From assembly GCF_003206615.1 (NCBI RefSeq), contig NZ_PZJW01000017.1:1-63654 (forward strand): 63,654 nucleotides of DNA. The letters are read 5' to 3'. This document shows, one piece after another, positions 16,609-25,233 of this stretch. Numbering within the stretch: the stretch's first letter is position 1; each line of letters begins with the position of its first letter. Under the pieces are notes generated by a model. It was not told where the DNA came from. It made no database searches and saw only the letters and a list, made by a program, of their open reading frames with translations. The translations under genes were made by a program, and so were the position numbers. This stretch comes from Salinicola acroporae (GTDB lineage: Bacteria > Pseudomonadota > Gammaproteobacteria > Pseudomonadales > Halomonadaceae).

Positions 16609-18330
16609 TCACCGATCGATGACGGGTTGAATGGCGGCGACGATCAGGGAGAGCGAGACCGCACCGGGATCCGGCGTGCCGAGGCTCTTCTCGGCCAGCG
16701 GGCGGGCGCGCCCCATCTTCGGCCGGAGCTCGGAGGTGGCTGTCGCCGCCGCTTCGCAGGCCTCGACGGCCTTGCGCCATGCCGTCGCCAGATCGTCGCC
16801 GGCATCCACGGCCTGTTCGAGCGCCTCGCTGAACGGCGCCAGTGCATCCACCAGCGTCTTGTCGCCCAGCTTGGCCTTGCCGAACGCCATCACGTCATTC
16901 TTGGCCTTGGTGATGCCTTCGGCATAGTGCGCCGGTGTCGGTGCGTCGTCGTCGCCGAGCGTCACGCTGAGGGCATTGAGCATCACGCCCCAGATCGCGC
17001 CGGAGGTACCGCCGGCGCGATCCGACCACGCCTCGGCGGCCATGCGCAGCAGCGTACCGGCGCCGGCACTGCGGCTCACCGCGTCTTCCGCGGCCAGTTC
17101 CGCGGCAACCACCCCGCGCTGCATGCCGATGCCATGATCGCCATCCCCGGCAATGGCATCGAGTCGCCCCAGCTCCTCCACCTTCTCGTCGATGATCTTG
17201 CGCGTCGCGCTCAAGCCTTGATAAAGGCAGCGCGCGGCGGCGATCGACGCTTCGCTGGCGGGTGGAATGGCATCGGCATCCGGAATGTCCAGTTCGGAGG
17301 CGTCGATCGGCGGGGCGGCCTCGAGACTGCCCTTGCGATAGGCCGGCGCATCGGCCGGCGCCTTCCACAACCGTTCCAGCTCGTCGTCGAGCCAGAACAG
17401 CGTCAACGAGGCGCCCGCCATGTCGAGGCTGGTGACCAGTTCTCCCACTTCCGGCTCGACGATCTCCAGGCCGGCCTCCGTCAGCAACTGGTTGACCCGC
17501 CGATAGACCACGAACAGCTCTTCGTACTTGATCGAGCCCAGGCCGTTGAGCAGCACCGAGGCCTTGGCCCCCTCGACACCGCCGACCCCGTCCGGGATCT
17601 CCTCCATCAGGTGAGAGACGAGCAGCTCGGCGAGAGCGTCGGCGCTGGGAACATCCTGCTCGCTGATTCCCGGTTCGCCGTGGATGCCCAGGCCCACCGC
17701 CATCTTGCCAGCGGGAACATGGAACAGCGCATCCTTCGCACCCGGCAGCGTGCAGCCGTCGAACGCCACGCCCATGGAGCGGGTACGCAGGTTGGCCGCG
17801 CGGGAGACGCGTACGACCTCCTCCAGCGAATAGCCGGCCTCGGCCGCTGCCGCTGCGATCTTGAAGACGGTCAGGTCGCCGGCGATGCCGCGACGCTTGT
17901 GCAGCTCGTCCTGACCGGCACTGGAGACATCGTCGATGACCGCGACGATCTCGCAGGGGATGCCCTCGCGGATCAGGCGCTCCCGGGCCTGGCCGAAATG
18001 CAGCACGTCGCCGGCGTAGTTGCCGAAGCTGAGCAGCACGCCGGCGCCATTGTTGGCGGCCTTGCAGACGTTGTAGACCTGCTGCGCCGAGGGCGAGGCA
18101 AACAGATTGCCCATCACCGCGCCATGAGCCAGACCCTGGCCGACCAGCCCCGCGAAGGCGGGATAGTGGCCGGAGCCACCGCCGATGACGACGGCGACGG
18201 TACCCGGTTCGCTGCGCGTGCTGCGGATGACCCCGCCGGGTACCTGGCAAACCCGCTGCGCATGCGCGGCGACGAACCCCTCGGTCGCTTCGTCGACGAA
18301 ATTCACAGGATCGTTGTAAAGACGTGTCAT
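16609..18330 (-). CDS. Fused DhaK-DhaL kinase, candidate erythrulose kinase
   Basis: The 573-residue protein joins a DhaK domain (about 1-330; 'VVIGGGSGHYPAFAG', 'GVLLSFGNYAGDVLHF', substrate-linking His217 in 'GLGIHGEPG') to a DhaL ATP-binding domain (about 365-573; 'DAIAGDGDHGIGMQRG' at 391-406 and 'RAGGTSGAIWGVML'). It uses ATP, not a phosphotransferase system. The same architecture is used by L- and D-erythrulose kinases (LerK, DerK) of Mycolicibacterium; dihydroxyacetone is the other possible substrate. It starts the minus-strand unit that continues into the TIM-like gene and tkt, and is divergent from the rpiB-like gene across an operator-bearing region. Confidence 0.85.
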   Translation of the reverse strand: MTRLYNDPVNFVDEATEGFVAAHAQRVCQVPGGVIRSTRSEPGTVAVVIGGGSGHYPAFAGLVGQGLAHGAVMGNLFASPSAQQVYNVCKAANNGAGVLLSFGNYAGDVLHFGQARERLIREGIPCEIVAVIDDVSSAGQDELHKRRGIAGDLTVFKIAAAAAEAGYSLEEVVRVSRAANLRTRSMGVAFDGCTLPGAKDALFHVPAGKMAVGLGIHGEPGISEQDVPSADALAELLVSHLMEEIPDGVGGVEGAKASVLLNGLGSIKYEELFVVYRRVNQLLTEAGLEIVEPEVGELVTSLDMAGASLTLFWLDDELERLWKAPADAPAYRKGSLEAAPPIDASELDIPDADAIPPASEASIAAARCLYQGLSATRKIIDEKVEELGRLDAIAGDGDHGIGMQRGVVAAELAAEDAVSRSAGAGTLLRMAAEAWSDRAGGTSGAIWGVMLNALSVTLGDDDAPTPAHYAEGITKAKNDVMAFGKAKLGDKTLVDALAPFSEALEQAVDAGDDLATAWRKAVEACEAAATATSELRPKMGRARPLAEKSLGTPDPGAVSLSLIVAAIQPVIDR

Positions 18331-18689
18331 GGCCGACGCTCCCGGCTATTGAGGTGAGTGCCAGGCCATGGACGATCGCTGTCCGGATCTGGCCTGCTGA
18401 AAATATGATCTATTGCTGCGCATTTGGTTGTCTGTGGCGCTTGAGACCATCATAGCGACCGAAAAGGACGCGGATATGCGACTTTGGTGGTGATATCGCT
18501 CCATTCTGTCGCGTTGTTCGACCGGGCTTCTCGCGGCTTGTCAGCGGCTTTGGCGCCGATCCTTGGGGAATTGGCGCCGTTTGGCACACGACTTTTTGGT
18601 CATATGAGGTTTTCTTGTTCATATGAACAATGTGTGGCTATGATGACGCCGTCGATGTTCGACGCCATTGAGAGCATGGGAGGTGAGTG
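18331..18689. promoter_or_regulatory. Divergent control region between the kinase-like and rpiB-like genes
   Basis: This 359-bp gap contains no gene. It carries a TCATATGA palindrome at 18600-18607 and a perfect 16-bp palindrome TTGTTCATATGAACAA at 18615-18630, about 60-90 bases before the rpiB-like start. Both divergent units could be controlled from here. Confidence 0.6.
18600..18630. promoter_or_regulatory. Pair of CATATG operators before the rpiB-like gene
   Basis: TCATATGA (18600-18607) and TTGTTCATATGAACAA (18615-18630, perfect dyad) are spaced close to two helical turns centre to centre. Related sites precede the binding-protein gene at 19429 and the dehydrogenase gene at 23135. The TGAACA half-site resembles those described for SorC/DeoR-type repressors. 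Confidence 0.65.
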
Positions 18690-19151
18690 ATGGCAAAGCA
18701 GTGGCGAGTGGCGCTGGGGTGTGACGAGGCGGCGTATGAGATGAAGCAGGCGATGATCGAGCATGTCCGGGCGCTGGGGCACGAAGTCGAGGACTTCGGC
18801 ACGCACGAGGCGAAGCCGGTGCTCTATCCGGACATCGCGATCGAGGTCGCGGAGGCGATTGCCGAGGGGCGCTACGATCGCGGCGTCCTGATGTGCGGCA
18901 CCGGCATTGGCGTGGCGATTTCCGCCAACAAGGTGGCCGGCATTCGCGCCGCCCAGGCTCACGATACCTACTCCGCCGAGCGCGCTCGAAAGAGCAATGA
19001 TGCCCAGATCGTCACCATGGGGGCGCGCGTCATCGGTATCGAGTTGGCCAAGACGATCGTCGAGAGCTTCCTGGGCAACGAATATGAGCCCGGCGGCCGT
19101 TCGCAGCCCAAGGTGGACCGGATCGAGGCTTACGAGCGCGAGCATCGCTGA
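18690..19151 (+). CDS. RpiB/LacAB-family isomerase, candidate D-erythrulose-4-phosphate isomerase
   Basis: The 153-residue protein has the RpiB fold: catalytic Cys69 in 'LMCGTGIGVAISANK' and His91 in 'HDTYSAERARKSN'. The N-terminal D-H pair typical of ribose-5-phosphate isomerase B is D12-E13 here ('GCDEAAYEMKQ'), and the 'HDTYSAERA' and 'AQIVTMGARVIG' stretches resemble EryI/DerI enzymes, which convert D-erythrulose-4-phosphate to D-erythrose-4-phosphate. The ATG at 18690 follows GGAGG; a GTG directly before it is also possible. It sits between the kinase gene and the first ABC transporter. Ribose-5-phosphate isomerase is the alternative. Confidence 0.82.
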   Translation: MAKQWRVALGCDEAAYEMKQAMIEHVRALGHEVEDFGTHEAKPVLYPDIAIEVAEAIAEGRYDRGVLMCGTGIGVAISANKVAGIRAAQAHDTYSAERARKSNDAQIVTMGARVIGIELAKTIVESFLGNEYEPGGRSQPKVDRIEAYEREHR

Positions 19152-19490
19152 GCCGGGTGGACGTCTCGGCAATCCGCCGGATATTTCCAGCGGGACGTCT
19201 GGACGATCGGCGGTCCGGGCATGCCGCGAGAGGTAAACGGTGTTACAGGGTGATCATATGATCGCCCAGGAATGACTGTCCGAGTTTTCCTCGGGCTGAA
19301 GCAGTTCTTGTCTAAAATTCAATAAGATAATGAAAGTGAAGTATAAAAAAGATGGCTTTTAATCGTAGCCACTAAAGTCTGCCTTGTTCATTTTGCAAGC
19401 CAAGCGGTAAATGATGCTAAGAAAATGCGTTCATATGAACTTGGTTCATCTCATATGAATGATGGTTTGGATCATTGCGGAGGGTTCTTC
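19152..19490. promoter_or_regulatory. AT-rich promoter region with three CATATG palindromes
   Basis: This 339-bp gap has no gene. It contains GATCATATGATC (19252-19263), GTTCATATGAAC (19429-19440) and TCATATGA (19451-19458), the last two 11-22 bases apart just before the binding-protein ribosome site. The centre (about 19310-19420) is much richer in A+T than the surrounding genes. Confidence 0.6.
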
Positions 19491-20459
19491 ATGAAAATCG
19501 TCAAGGCGAGTGTGGTACTGGCGCTCGGCATTCTGGCATCCGCGGGAGTGGCTTCATCGGCCCTCGCCGCCGATGGTCCGGGGACCGAGAAGCACGACAG
19601 CTATCGTTTCGTGGTGGTGCCGAAGGTGGTTCACCCCTGGTTCGACAAGGTCAACCAGGGCGCGCAGCAGGCTGCTGCTGCCATCAAGGCGCAGACCGGG
19701 TCCGACGTGGAGATCCAGTACTCGGCTCCCCAGAGTGCCAACGTCGCCCAGCAGAACGAGATCATCGAGCGTGCCATCTCGACGCGCCCCGACGGAATCA
19801 TCGTCGATCTTCTCGATCCCAGTGGCAACCGCACCGTGCTGCAGGAGGCCCAGGAGCAGGGGATTCCGATCACCCTGTTCGATTCGATCAATCCCGAGGG
19901 AATGAACTTGACCACCGTCGGCAGCGATTTCTGCGAGCAGGCCGAGATGGCGGCCAATCGCCTGATCGAGCTACTGGACGGGCAGGGCAAGGTGGCAATC
20001 ATGATGGGCGTGCCCACGGCTCCCAATCATGCCGAGCGGGCACGCTGCGCGCAGGCCGTGTTTGACGAACACGAGGGTATCGATGTCGTCGCGACCGGCG
20101 TCGACAACGATGACATCAATACCGCGCAGCAGCAGGCCTCCGCGATCATGCAGGCCAATCCCGACCTCGATGGCTGGGTGGCATCGGACGCCGCCGGGCC
20201 GGTCGGTATCGGCCAGGCGATCAAGGAGGCCGACAAGGTCGGCAAGGTCCAGCTGGTCGGGCTCGATGACCTCAGTCAGATGCTGGTGTTGATCAAGGAG
20301 GGAGTGGCGGATTCGTCATCGGCTTCGCGCCCGACCATGCAGGGCTACTGGTCGGTGATCAACATGTGGCAACTGGCTACCGGGGCGATCACCCCCAATC
20401 ACATCGATACCGGCAACGTCATGATCACGCCCGATAACGTCGACTCCTTCGTGGAGTGA
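19491..20459 (+). CDS. Sugar/polyol ABC transporter periplasmic binding protein (system A)
   Basis: The 322-residue protein has a signal peptide (MKIVKASVVLALGILASAG, cleavage after 'SSALA' near residue 26) and a ribose-binding-type (Peripla_BP_4) mature domain: 'FVVVPKVVHPWFDKVNQGAQQAA', 'IIERAISTRPDGIIVDLLDP', 'LDGWVASDAAGPVGIGQAI'. It starts a CUT2-type ABC transporter with the ATPase and permease downstream. The start at 19491 follows GGAGG; upstream in-frame ATG codons fall inside the operators and would spoil the signal peptide. Context (erythrulose kinase, isomerases, EltD-like dehydrogenase) suggests a tetritol ligand. Confidence 0.88.
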   Translation: MKIVKASVVLALGILASAGVASSALAADGPGTEKHDSYRFVVVPKVVHPWFDKVNQGAQQAAAAIKAQTGSDVEIQYSAPQSANVAQQNEIIERAISTRPDGIIVDLLDPSGNRTVLQEAQEQGIPITLFDSINPEGMNLTTVGSDFCEQAEMAANRLIELLDGQGKVAIMMGVPTAPNHAERARCAQAVFDEHEGIDVVATGVDNDDINTAQQQASAIMQANPDLDGWVASDAAGPVGIGQAIKEADKVGKVQLVGLDDLSQMLVLIKEGVADSSSASRPTMQGYWSVINMWQLATGAITPNHIDTGNVMITPDNVDSFVE

Positions 20460-20468
20460 GGCCTAAAG

Positions 20469-20502
20469 CGCCCCCGCCGGCAGCGATGTCTCGGCGGGGG
20501 CG
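20469..20502 (+). repeat. Intercistronic hairpin after binding protein A
   Basis: CGCCCCCGCCG (20469-20479) pairs exactly with CGGCGGGGGCG (20492-20502) across 12 bases, without a T-run. It likely limits readthrough into, or stabilises message ahead of, the ATPase gene, as at tctC. Confidence 0.65.
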
Positions 20503-20541
20503 GTTGCGGTGATTCAATGCGAGAGTCCACGGGAGACGACG

Positions 20542-22041
20542 ATGGCTTACTTGCACGTCGATCATGTCAGCAAGCGTTTTCCGGGCGTCAAGGCGCTGGA
20601 TGACATCGTGCTCGAGATCGAGATGGGCCGGGTGCACACGCTGGCAGGGGAAAATGGCGCGGGGAAGTCGACGCTGGTCAAGATCTTGACCGGCACCGAG
20701 AAGCCATCCCGGGGGCGCGTGATGATCGATGGTCAGGACGCGTCGAGTCACGATCACCTGCACAAGACCATTGCCTACGTCCCCCAGGAGATCAACCTGT
20801 TCGGCAACATGACCGTGGCCGAGAATCTTTTCATGCCGTTCTCGCGCTCTCGGCGCGGGGGCTGGTTGTTCAAGCGTCGCGAGCTGGAGCGTGCGGCGCA
20901 GACCTGGCTCGATCGATTCAAGATCGCGGCCAGCCCTGGCGACAAGGTGCGCCACATCTCGATCTCCGATCAGCAGTTACTGCAGATCGCGCGGGCCTGT
21001 ACCAACGAATCGATGAAGATCCTGATCCTCGATGAGCCGACCTCTTCGCTGACGGAGACCGAGGTCGAGCGCGTCTTCCGTGTGGTGCGGGATGTGGTGG
21101 CCTCGGGCTGCGGTGTCGTCTTCATTTCGCACAAGTTCGACGAGATGTTCGCCATCAGCGACACCATTAGCGTGCTGCGCAACGGTCGCAAGATCGAGAC
21201 GCGGCCGGCGTCGCAGCTGGACGACCGCCAACTGGTCTCGCTGATGTCGGGGCAGGAGGTCAAGACGGACAGCCGGCTGCAGCCGGAGGGCGGAAGCGGG
21301 GAGGTGATGCTGCAGGTCGAGGGGCTCTGCGGGAAAAGATTCGAGGATGTCTCGTTCGCCTTGCGGCGCGGGGAGATCCTGGGGTTCGCCGGCCTGGTCG
21401 GGGCTGGCCGCTCCGAGGTGATGCAGACGCTGTTCGGCTTTCTGCCGGCCCGGTCCGGGACGGTCCAGTTGGAGGGGGCGCCGTGGCGGCTGGGGGATAC
21501 GCACTACTCCATTCGCCACGGTCTCTTCTATCTCTCCGAAGAGCGCAAGTATCACGGCATCTTTCCCGGCCAGAGCGTGCGCCGCAATATCGGCATGGCA
21601 TTGCTGAGCACCACGGCCCGACACGGGGTGATCGACGCCCGTCGGGAGCGGGCGCGGGTCGGCGACATCGTGCGTGACTACGACATCAAGACGCCGACCA
21701 TGAACAAGAACATCGCTTTCCTGTCGGGAGGCAATCAGCAGAAGGCGATCATCGGGCGCGCCATGGCCTGCGACCCTCGCGTACTGATCTTCGACGAGCC
21801 GACCAAGGGGATCGACATCCGTACCAAGATGGAGATCTATCGGTTGATGAAGGCGCTGGCGGAGCGTGGCGTGGGAATCATCCTGGTGTCATCGGAGATG
21901 GATGAGCTGCGGCGCTGCGCCAATCGAATCATCACGCTCTACGAAGGGAAGGTCAGCGGAGAGTTTCATATCGATCAGGCCAGCGGAGACGCGCTGGTCG
22001 GAGCCATCCACGGTCACGGGGGGGGCGGACATGCTGCGTAA
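20542..22041 (+). CDS. CUT2 sugar ABC transporter ATPase (system A)
   Basis: The 499-residue protein carries two ABC domains as in RbsA/XylG. Domain 1 has Walker A 'GENGAGKST', a degenerate signature 'ISDQQLLQIARA' and Walker B 'LILDEPTSS'. Domain 2 has a non-canonical Walker A 'GLVGAGRSEV' and an intact 'LSGGNQQK' signature with 'LIFDEPTKGIDI'. This asymmetry is normal for the family. The ATG at 20542 follows GGGAGA. The gene overlaps the permease by 11 bases. Confidence 0.93.
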   Translation: MAYLHVDHVSKRFPGVKALDDIVLEIEMGRVHTLAGENGAGKSTLVKILTGTEKPSRGRVMIDGQDASSHDHLHKTIAYVPQEINLFGNMTVAENLFMPFSRSRRGGWLFKRRELERAAQTWLDRFKIAASPGDKVRHISISDQQLLQIARACTNESMKILILDEPTSSLTETEVERVFRVVRDVVASGCGVVFISHKFDEMFAISDTISVLRNGRKIETRPASQLDDRQLVSLMSGQEVKTDSRLQPEGGSGEVMLQVEGLCGKRFEDVSFALRRGEILGFAGLVGAGRSEVMQTLFGFLPARSGTVQLEGAPWRLGDTHYSIRHGLFYLSEERKYHGIFPGQSVRRNIGMALLSTTARHGVIDARRERARVGDIVRDYDIKTPTMNKNIAFLSGGNQQKAIIGRAMACDPRVLIFDEPTKGIDIRTKMEIYRLMKALAERGVGIILVSSEMDELRRCANRIITLYEGKVSGEFHIDQASGDALVGAIHGHGGGGHAA

Positions 22042-22990
22042 GGCAATGGGATTCATGGTCAGCAACCCCCTGAGTGGCGTGGTGGGGGTGTTGGCGCTCA
22101 TCGTGGTGGTGGCGTCGCTGCTGTCGGAAAACTTCCTGAACAGCTACAACCTGGTCATCATCGCCAGGTCGCTGGCCTTCATCGGCATGATCACCATCGC
22201 GCAGTCGATGTTGATGATCCTGGGGGAGCTGGACCTGTCGCTCGGCGCCATCGGTGGCTTCTGCGGCGTGATCGGCGGCATCCTCATGGTCAAGCTGGGG
22301 CTGAATCCGTGGCTGGCATTCGCGCTCTGCCTGGTGATAGGCGCGCTGTTCGGGCTGCTCAACGGCCTGTTGGTGACGCTGCTCCGGCTGCCCTCGCTGG
22401 TGCTGACGATCGGCATGGCGGGTGTCTACGGCGGCCTCAACCTGGTCATCACCAAGGGGGTGGCGATCACCGGCATTCCCGCCGACATCGGGTTCCTCGG
22501 CAGCGGCAAGTGGGCCGGGCTGCCGGTCCCGTTCTGGATCATGCTGCTGTTCCTGATCGTGGCCTGTTTCATCACGCTGAAGACCCCGTTCGGACGCTAC
22601 ATGTATGCCGTCGGCAGTAACCTGTCGGCCGCCAGGATGCTGGGCATTCGCGCCGATCGTGTTCGTCTGGGCGTGTTTGCGTTCGCAGGTTTCCTGGCGG
22701 CGCTGGCCGGCATGCTGATGGTCGCCCGGCTGGGCTCGGCGCAGCCCTCCATCGGGGATTCTTGGGTGCTGGGGCCTATCGCCGCCTCGGTAATCGGCGG
22801 GGTGCCGACCACGGGCGGCATCGGTACGCCACTGGGGGCGATCTTCGGTGCGGCCATCATCGGAGTGATCGAGAACGTGATCGTGCTGCTGGGCATTTCC
22901 CCGTACTGGCAGTCGATGGTGAGCGGCGCCATCGTGGTGATCGCGATCTCGCTGGACTCCATTTCCCGGCGCTATTTCAAGCGCGATTGA
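22031..22990 (+). CDS. CUT2 sugar ABC transporter permease (system A)
   Basis: The 319-residue protein has about ten hydrophobic segments and the RbsC-type motifs 'GMITIAQSMLMILGELDLSLGAIGGF', 'NGLLVTLLRLPSLVLTIGMAGVYGGLNLV' and 'LGPIAASVIGGVPTTGGIGTPLGAI'. The start ATG at 22031 lies within the end of the ATPase gene, so translation is coupled. It completes transporter A with the ATPase and binding protein. Confidence 0.92.
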   Translation: MLRKAMGFMVSNPLSGVVGVLALIVVVASLLSENFLNSYNLVIIARSLAFIGMITIAQSMLMILGELDLSLGAIGGFCGVIGGILMVKLGLNPWLAFALCLVIGALFGLLNGLLVTLLRLPSLVLTIGMAGVYGGLNLVITKGVAITGIPADIGFLGSGKWAGLPVPFWIMLLFLIVACFITLKTPFGRYMYAVGSNLSAARMLGIRADRVRLGVFAFAGFLAALAGMLMVARLGSAQPSIGDSWVLGPIAASVIGGVPTTGGIGTPLGAIFGAAIIGVIENVIVLLGISPYWQSMVSGAIVVIAISLDSISRRYFKRD

Positions 22991-23393
22991 CTGGCCCGGC
23001 CGTCGGGCCGGTATAGCGGTCCGACGGCCGGATGCCCGGCACCGACTTCCTTCTCTCTGATGGGTAGTGGCGCACGCGAACCACGCCGCTGCCGTCACTC
23101 ACGATCACGAGCGTGCATTTTGGCCCTTGTGGTGAACATATGATCTGTTTTAGATCATTCTAACGCATTTTGATCCTGATCAATTTCCCGAATCTTGCCA
23201 CCAGCTCGACGATAACTTTAGTCGTACATGATCAAATGAATTCATTTTAAGTTTATGTTTATCAATAAGATAAAAATCATTTGGCTAAAGTCTTAGAGTG
23301 CATTTTCGCTCTGCGTATTGATGTCTTTTCCGCTGCTGCGCTAAAAACATATGACCAAATATTGATCATGTGTTTAAGCGCAGGAGATCTTCC
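22991..23393. promoter_or_regulatory. Hairpin and operator region before the EltD-like gene
   Basis: This 403-bp gap has no gene. Its left end has an 11-bp inverted repeat (22996-23006/23021-23031) after the permease stop that may end the transport operon. The AT-rich remainder carries two CATATG sites (AACATATGATC around 23137-23142, AACATATGAC around 23348-23353), so the dehydrogenase probably has its own promoter under the same regulator. Confidence 0.55.
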
Positions 23394-24506
23394 ATGAGCG
23401 ACGCCACCGTGACATCCACCCAAGCGACTTCCCACGGCGACATTCCCCGCACGATGAAAGCGGTGGTTGCCTACGCACCCAACGATTATCGCTACGAAGA
23501 GGTGCCGGTCCCCGAGATCGACGACAAGGAGATCCTGGTCAAGGTCGAGGGTTGCGGCATCTGCGCCGGGGACATCAAGTCCTACGACGGCGCGCCCAGC
23601 TTCTGGGGTGACGAGACCCAGCCCGCCTATATCAAGGCACCGATGATTCCGGGGCACGAGTTCATCGGCCGGGTGGTCAAGGTCGGTTCCCAGGTCGAAG
23701 GCTACGCCGTCGGCGATCGCGTGATTTCCGAGCAGATCGTGCCGTGCTGGAACTGTCGCTTCTGCGGTCGGGGCCAGTACTGGATGTGCGAGAAGCATGA
23801 CCTGTACGGCTTCCAGAACAACGTCAACGGCGGCATGGCCGAGTACATGAAGTTCACCAAGGAGGCGATCAACTATCACGTCCCCGAGGAGCTGCCGCTG
23901 GAGAAGGCGATCCTGATCGAGCCTTACGCCTGTTCGCTGCATGCGGTGCAGCGCGCCAAGATCGAACTGGGCGACGTGGTGGTGCTCTCCGGCGCCGGCA
24001 CCCTGGGGCTTGGCATGGTCGGAGCGGCCAAGAAAGCGGGCGCCGAGAAATTGATCGTGCTCGACCTGTTCGACGACCGCCTGGAACTGGCCAGGAAATT
24101 CGGTGCCGACCTGACCCTCAACCCCAAGCGCGACGACGTGGTCTCGATCATCAAGGAGATGACCGAGGGCTACGGCTGTGATGTCTACATCGAGGCGACC
24201 GGGCATCCCAAGTCGGTCGAGCAGGGGCTGTCGATGATTCGCAAGCTGGGGCGTTTCGTCGAGTTCAGCGTGTTCAAGGATCCGGTCAGTGTCGACTGGA
24301 GCATCATCTCCGACCGCAAGGAACTCGACGTGCTTGGATCCCACCTCGGCCCGTACTGCTATCCGCTGGTCATCGAGGGGATCCGCAACGGCGATTTCCC
24401 GACCGAAGGGGTGGTGACTCACAAGCTGCCGCTGGAGAAATACGAGGAAGGCTTCGAGCTGATGAAGAGCGGATCGAAGTCACTGAAGATTGTGTTGATC
24501 CCGTGA
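23394..24506 (+). CDS. Zinc-dependent polyol dehydrogenase, EltD-like (erythritol/L-threitol)
   Basis: This 370-residue medium-chain dehydrogenase has the catalytic zinc region 'VEGCGICAGDIKSYDG' and 'PGHEFIGRVV', the four-cysteine structural zinc site 'CWNCRFCGRGQYWMC', and the nucleotide loop 'LSGAGTLGLGMVGAA'. The stretches 'HDLYGFQNN' and 'VDWSIISDRKELDVLGSHLGPYC' closely recall erythritol/L-threitol dehydrogenase EltD of Mycolicibacterium smegmatis. The predicted reaction is NAD-dependent oxidation of a tetritol to erythrulose. The ATG at 23394 follows AGGAG. A paralogue is encoded at 29856-30980. The substrate is inferred from context and remembered similarity. Confidence 0.85.
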   Translation: MSDATVTSTQATSHGDIPRTMKAVVAYAPNDYRYEEVPVPEIDDKEILVKVEGCGICAGDIKSYDGAPSFWGDETQPAYIKAPMIPGHEFIGRVVKVGSQVEGYAVGDRVISEQIVPCWNCRFCGRGQYWMCEKHDLYGFQNNVNGGMAEYMKFTKEAINYHVPEELPLEKAILIEPYACSLHAVQRAKIELGDVVVLSGAGTLGLGMVGAAKKAGAEKLIVLDLFDDRLELARKFGADLTLNPKRDDVVSIIKEMTEGYGCDVYIEATGHPKSVEQGLSMIRKLGRFVEFSVFKDPVSVDWSIISDRKELDVLGSHLGPYCYPLVIEGIRNGDFPTEGVVTHKLPLEKYEEGFELMKSGSKSLKIVLIP

Positions 24507-24582
24507 TGTCGGCGCGCGGCCGGCGGTCGCCCCCGCTCCGTGCAGATGAAGACGGCGGTATCAGGAAAGAGGGCTTGAAGCG

Positions 24583-25233
24583 ATGAGTACAACAGTTGCC
24601 AGTCGGCCAGCAGCGCCGGGCAAGCTGAAAGGGCGCCTGATCATCGGTGCCTGCGTGGTCGTGGTGCTGGCCGCGATGGCCTGGGATACCACGGTGGTCG
24701 AGATCGGCCACGAGGCGGAGTTGGCTGGCGGCTTCTCCGCCGAGACCTATGGCGGGGAGCACTTCCCGGCGATTCAGGCGAGCGTCGAGGAGCGTGCCGT
24801 CGATGCTGGTGAACTGGCGTCGGCGGTACTCGCGGATTCGGCGGCGGCGGGTCAGAAGTACGGTGTCGGCGGCGGCTTCGGCCCGGTGGTGCCGGTCACT
24901 TTCAGCGGGACATTCGGTGAGGCGCGTTCAGGCATCTATACCGTCGACGCCAAGGGCGTGCCCGACGAGGTCACACTGCGCGTGCAGACCGGCCCGGCGA
25001 TCAATGGCACCGACCTGCGCGACGCCACCGGCGAGATCTCGTTCGGCGAGTTTGCCAACCAGATCGAGTATCAGAACGCGGGGGCGTCGATCAATGATGC
25101 GATGAAGCAAGCGGTGCTGGCGGACATCGATACCGCCGATCTGAGTGGCAAGACCGTCAGCGTGACCGGCGTGTTCAAGCTGATCAACCCCAAGAACTGG
25201 CTGGTGACGCCCGTCAGCATGGAGGTGCAGTGA
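24583..25233 (+). CDS. DUF2291-family membrane-anchored periplasmic protein
   Basis: The 216-residue protein has one N-terminal membrane segment ('LIIGACVVVVLAAMAWDTTVV', about residues 20-40) and a periplasmic body ('YGVGGGFGPVVPVTFSGTFGEA', 'YTVDAKGVPDEVTLRVQTGPAINGTDLRDATG' region). This matches the DUF2291 family, which is repeatedly encoded with CUT2 sugar ABC transporters; its biochemical role is not established. No lipobox cysteine is visible, so it is anchored by the helix. The stop codon overlaps the start of the next ATPase gene. Confidence 0.75.
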   Translation: MSTTVASRPAAPGKLKGRLIIGACVVVVLAAMAWDTTVVEIGHEAELAGGFSAETYGGEHFPAIQASVEERAVDAGELASAVLADSAAAGQKYGVGGGFGPVVPVTFSGTFGEARSGIYTVDAKGVPDEVTLRVQTGPAINGTDLRDATGEISFGEFANQIEYQNAGASINDAMKQAVLADIDTADLSGKTVSVTGVFKLINPKNWLVTPVSMEVQ

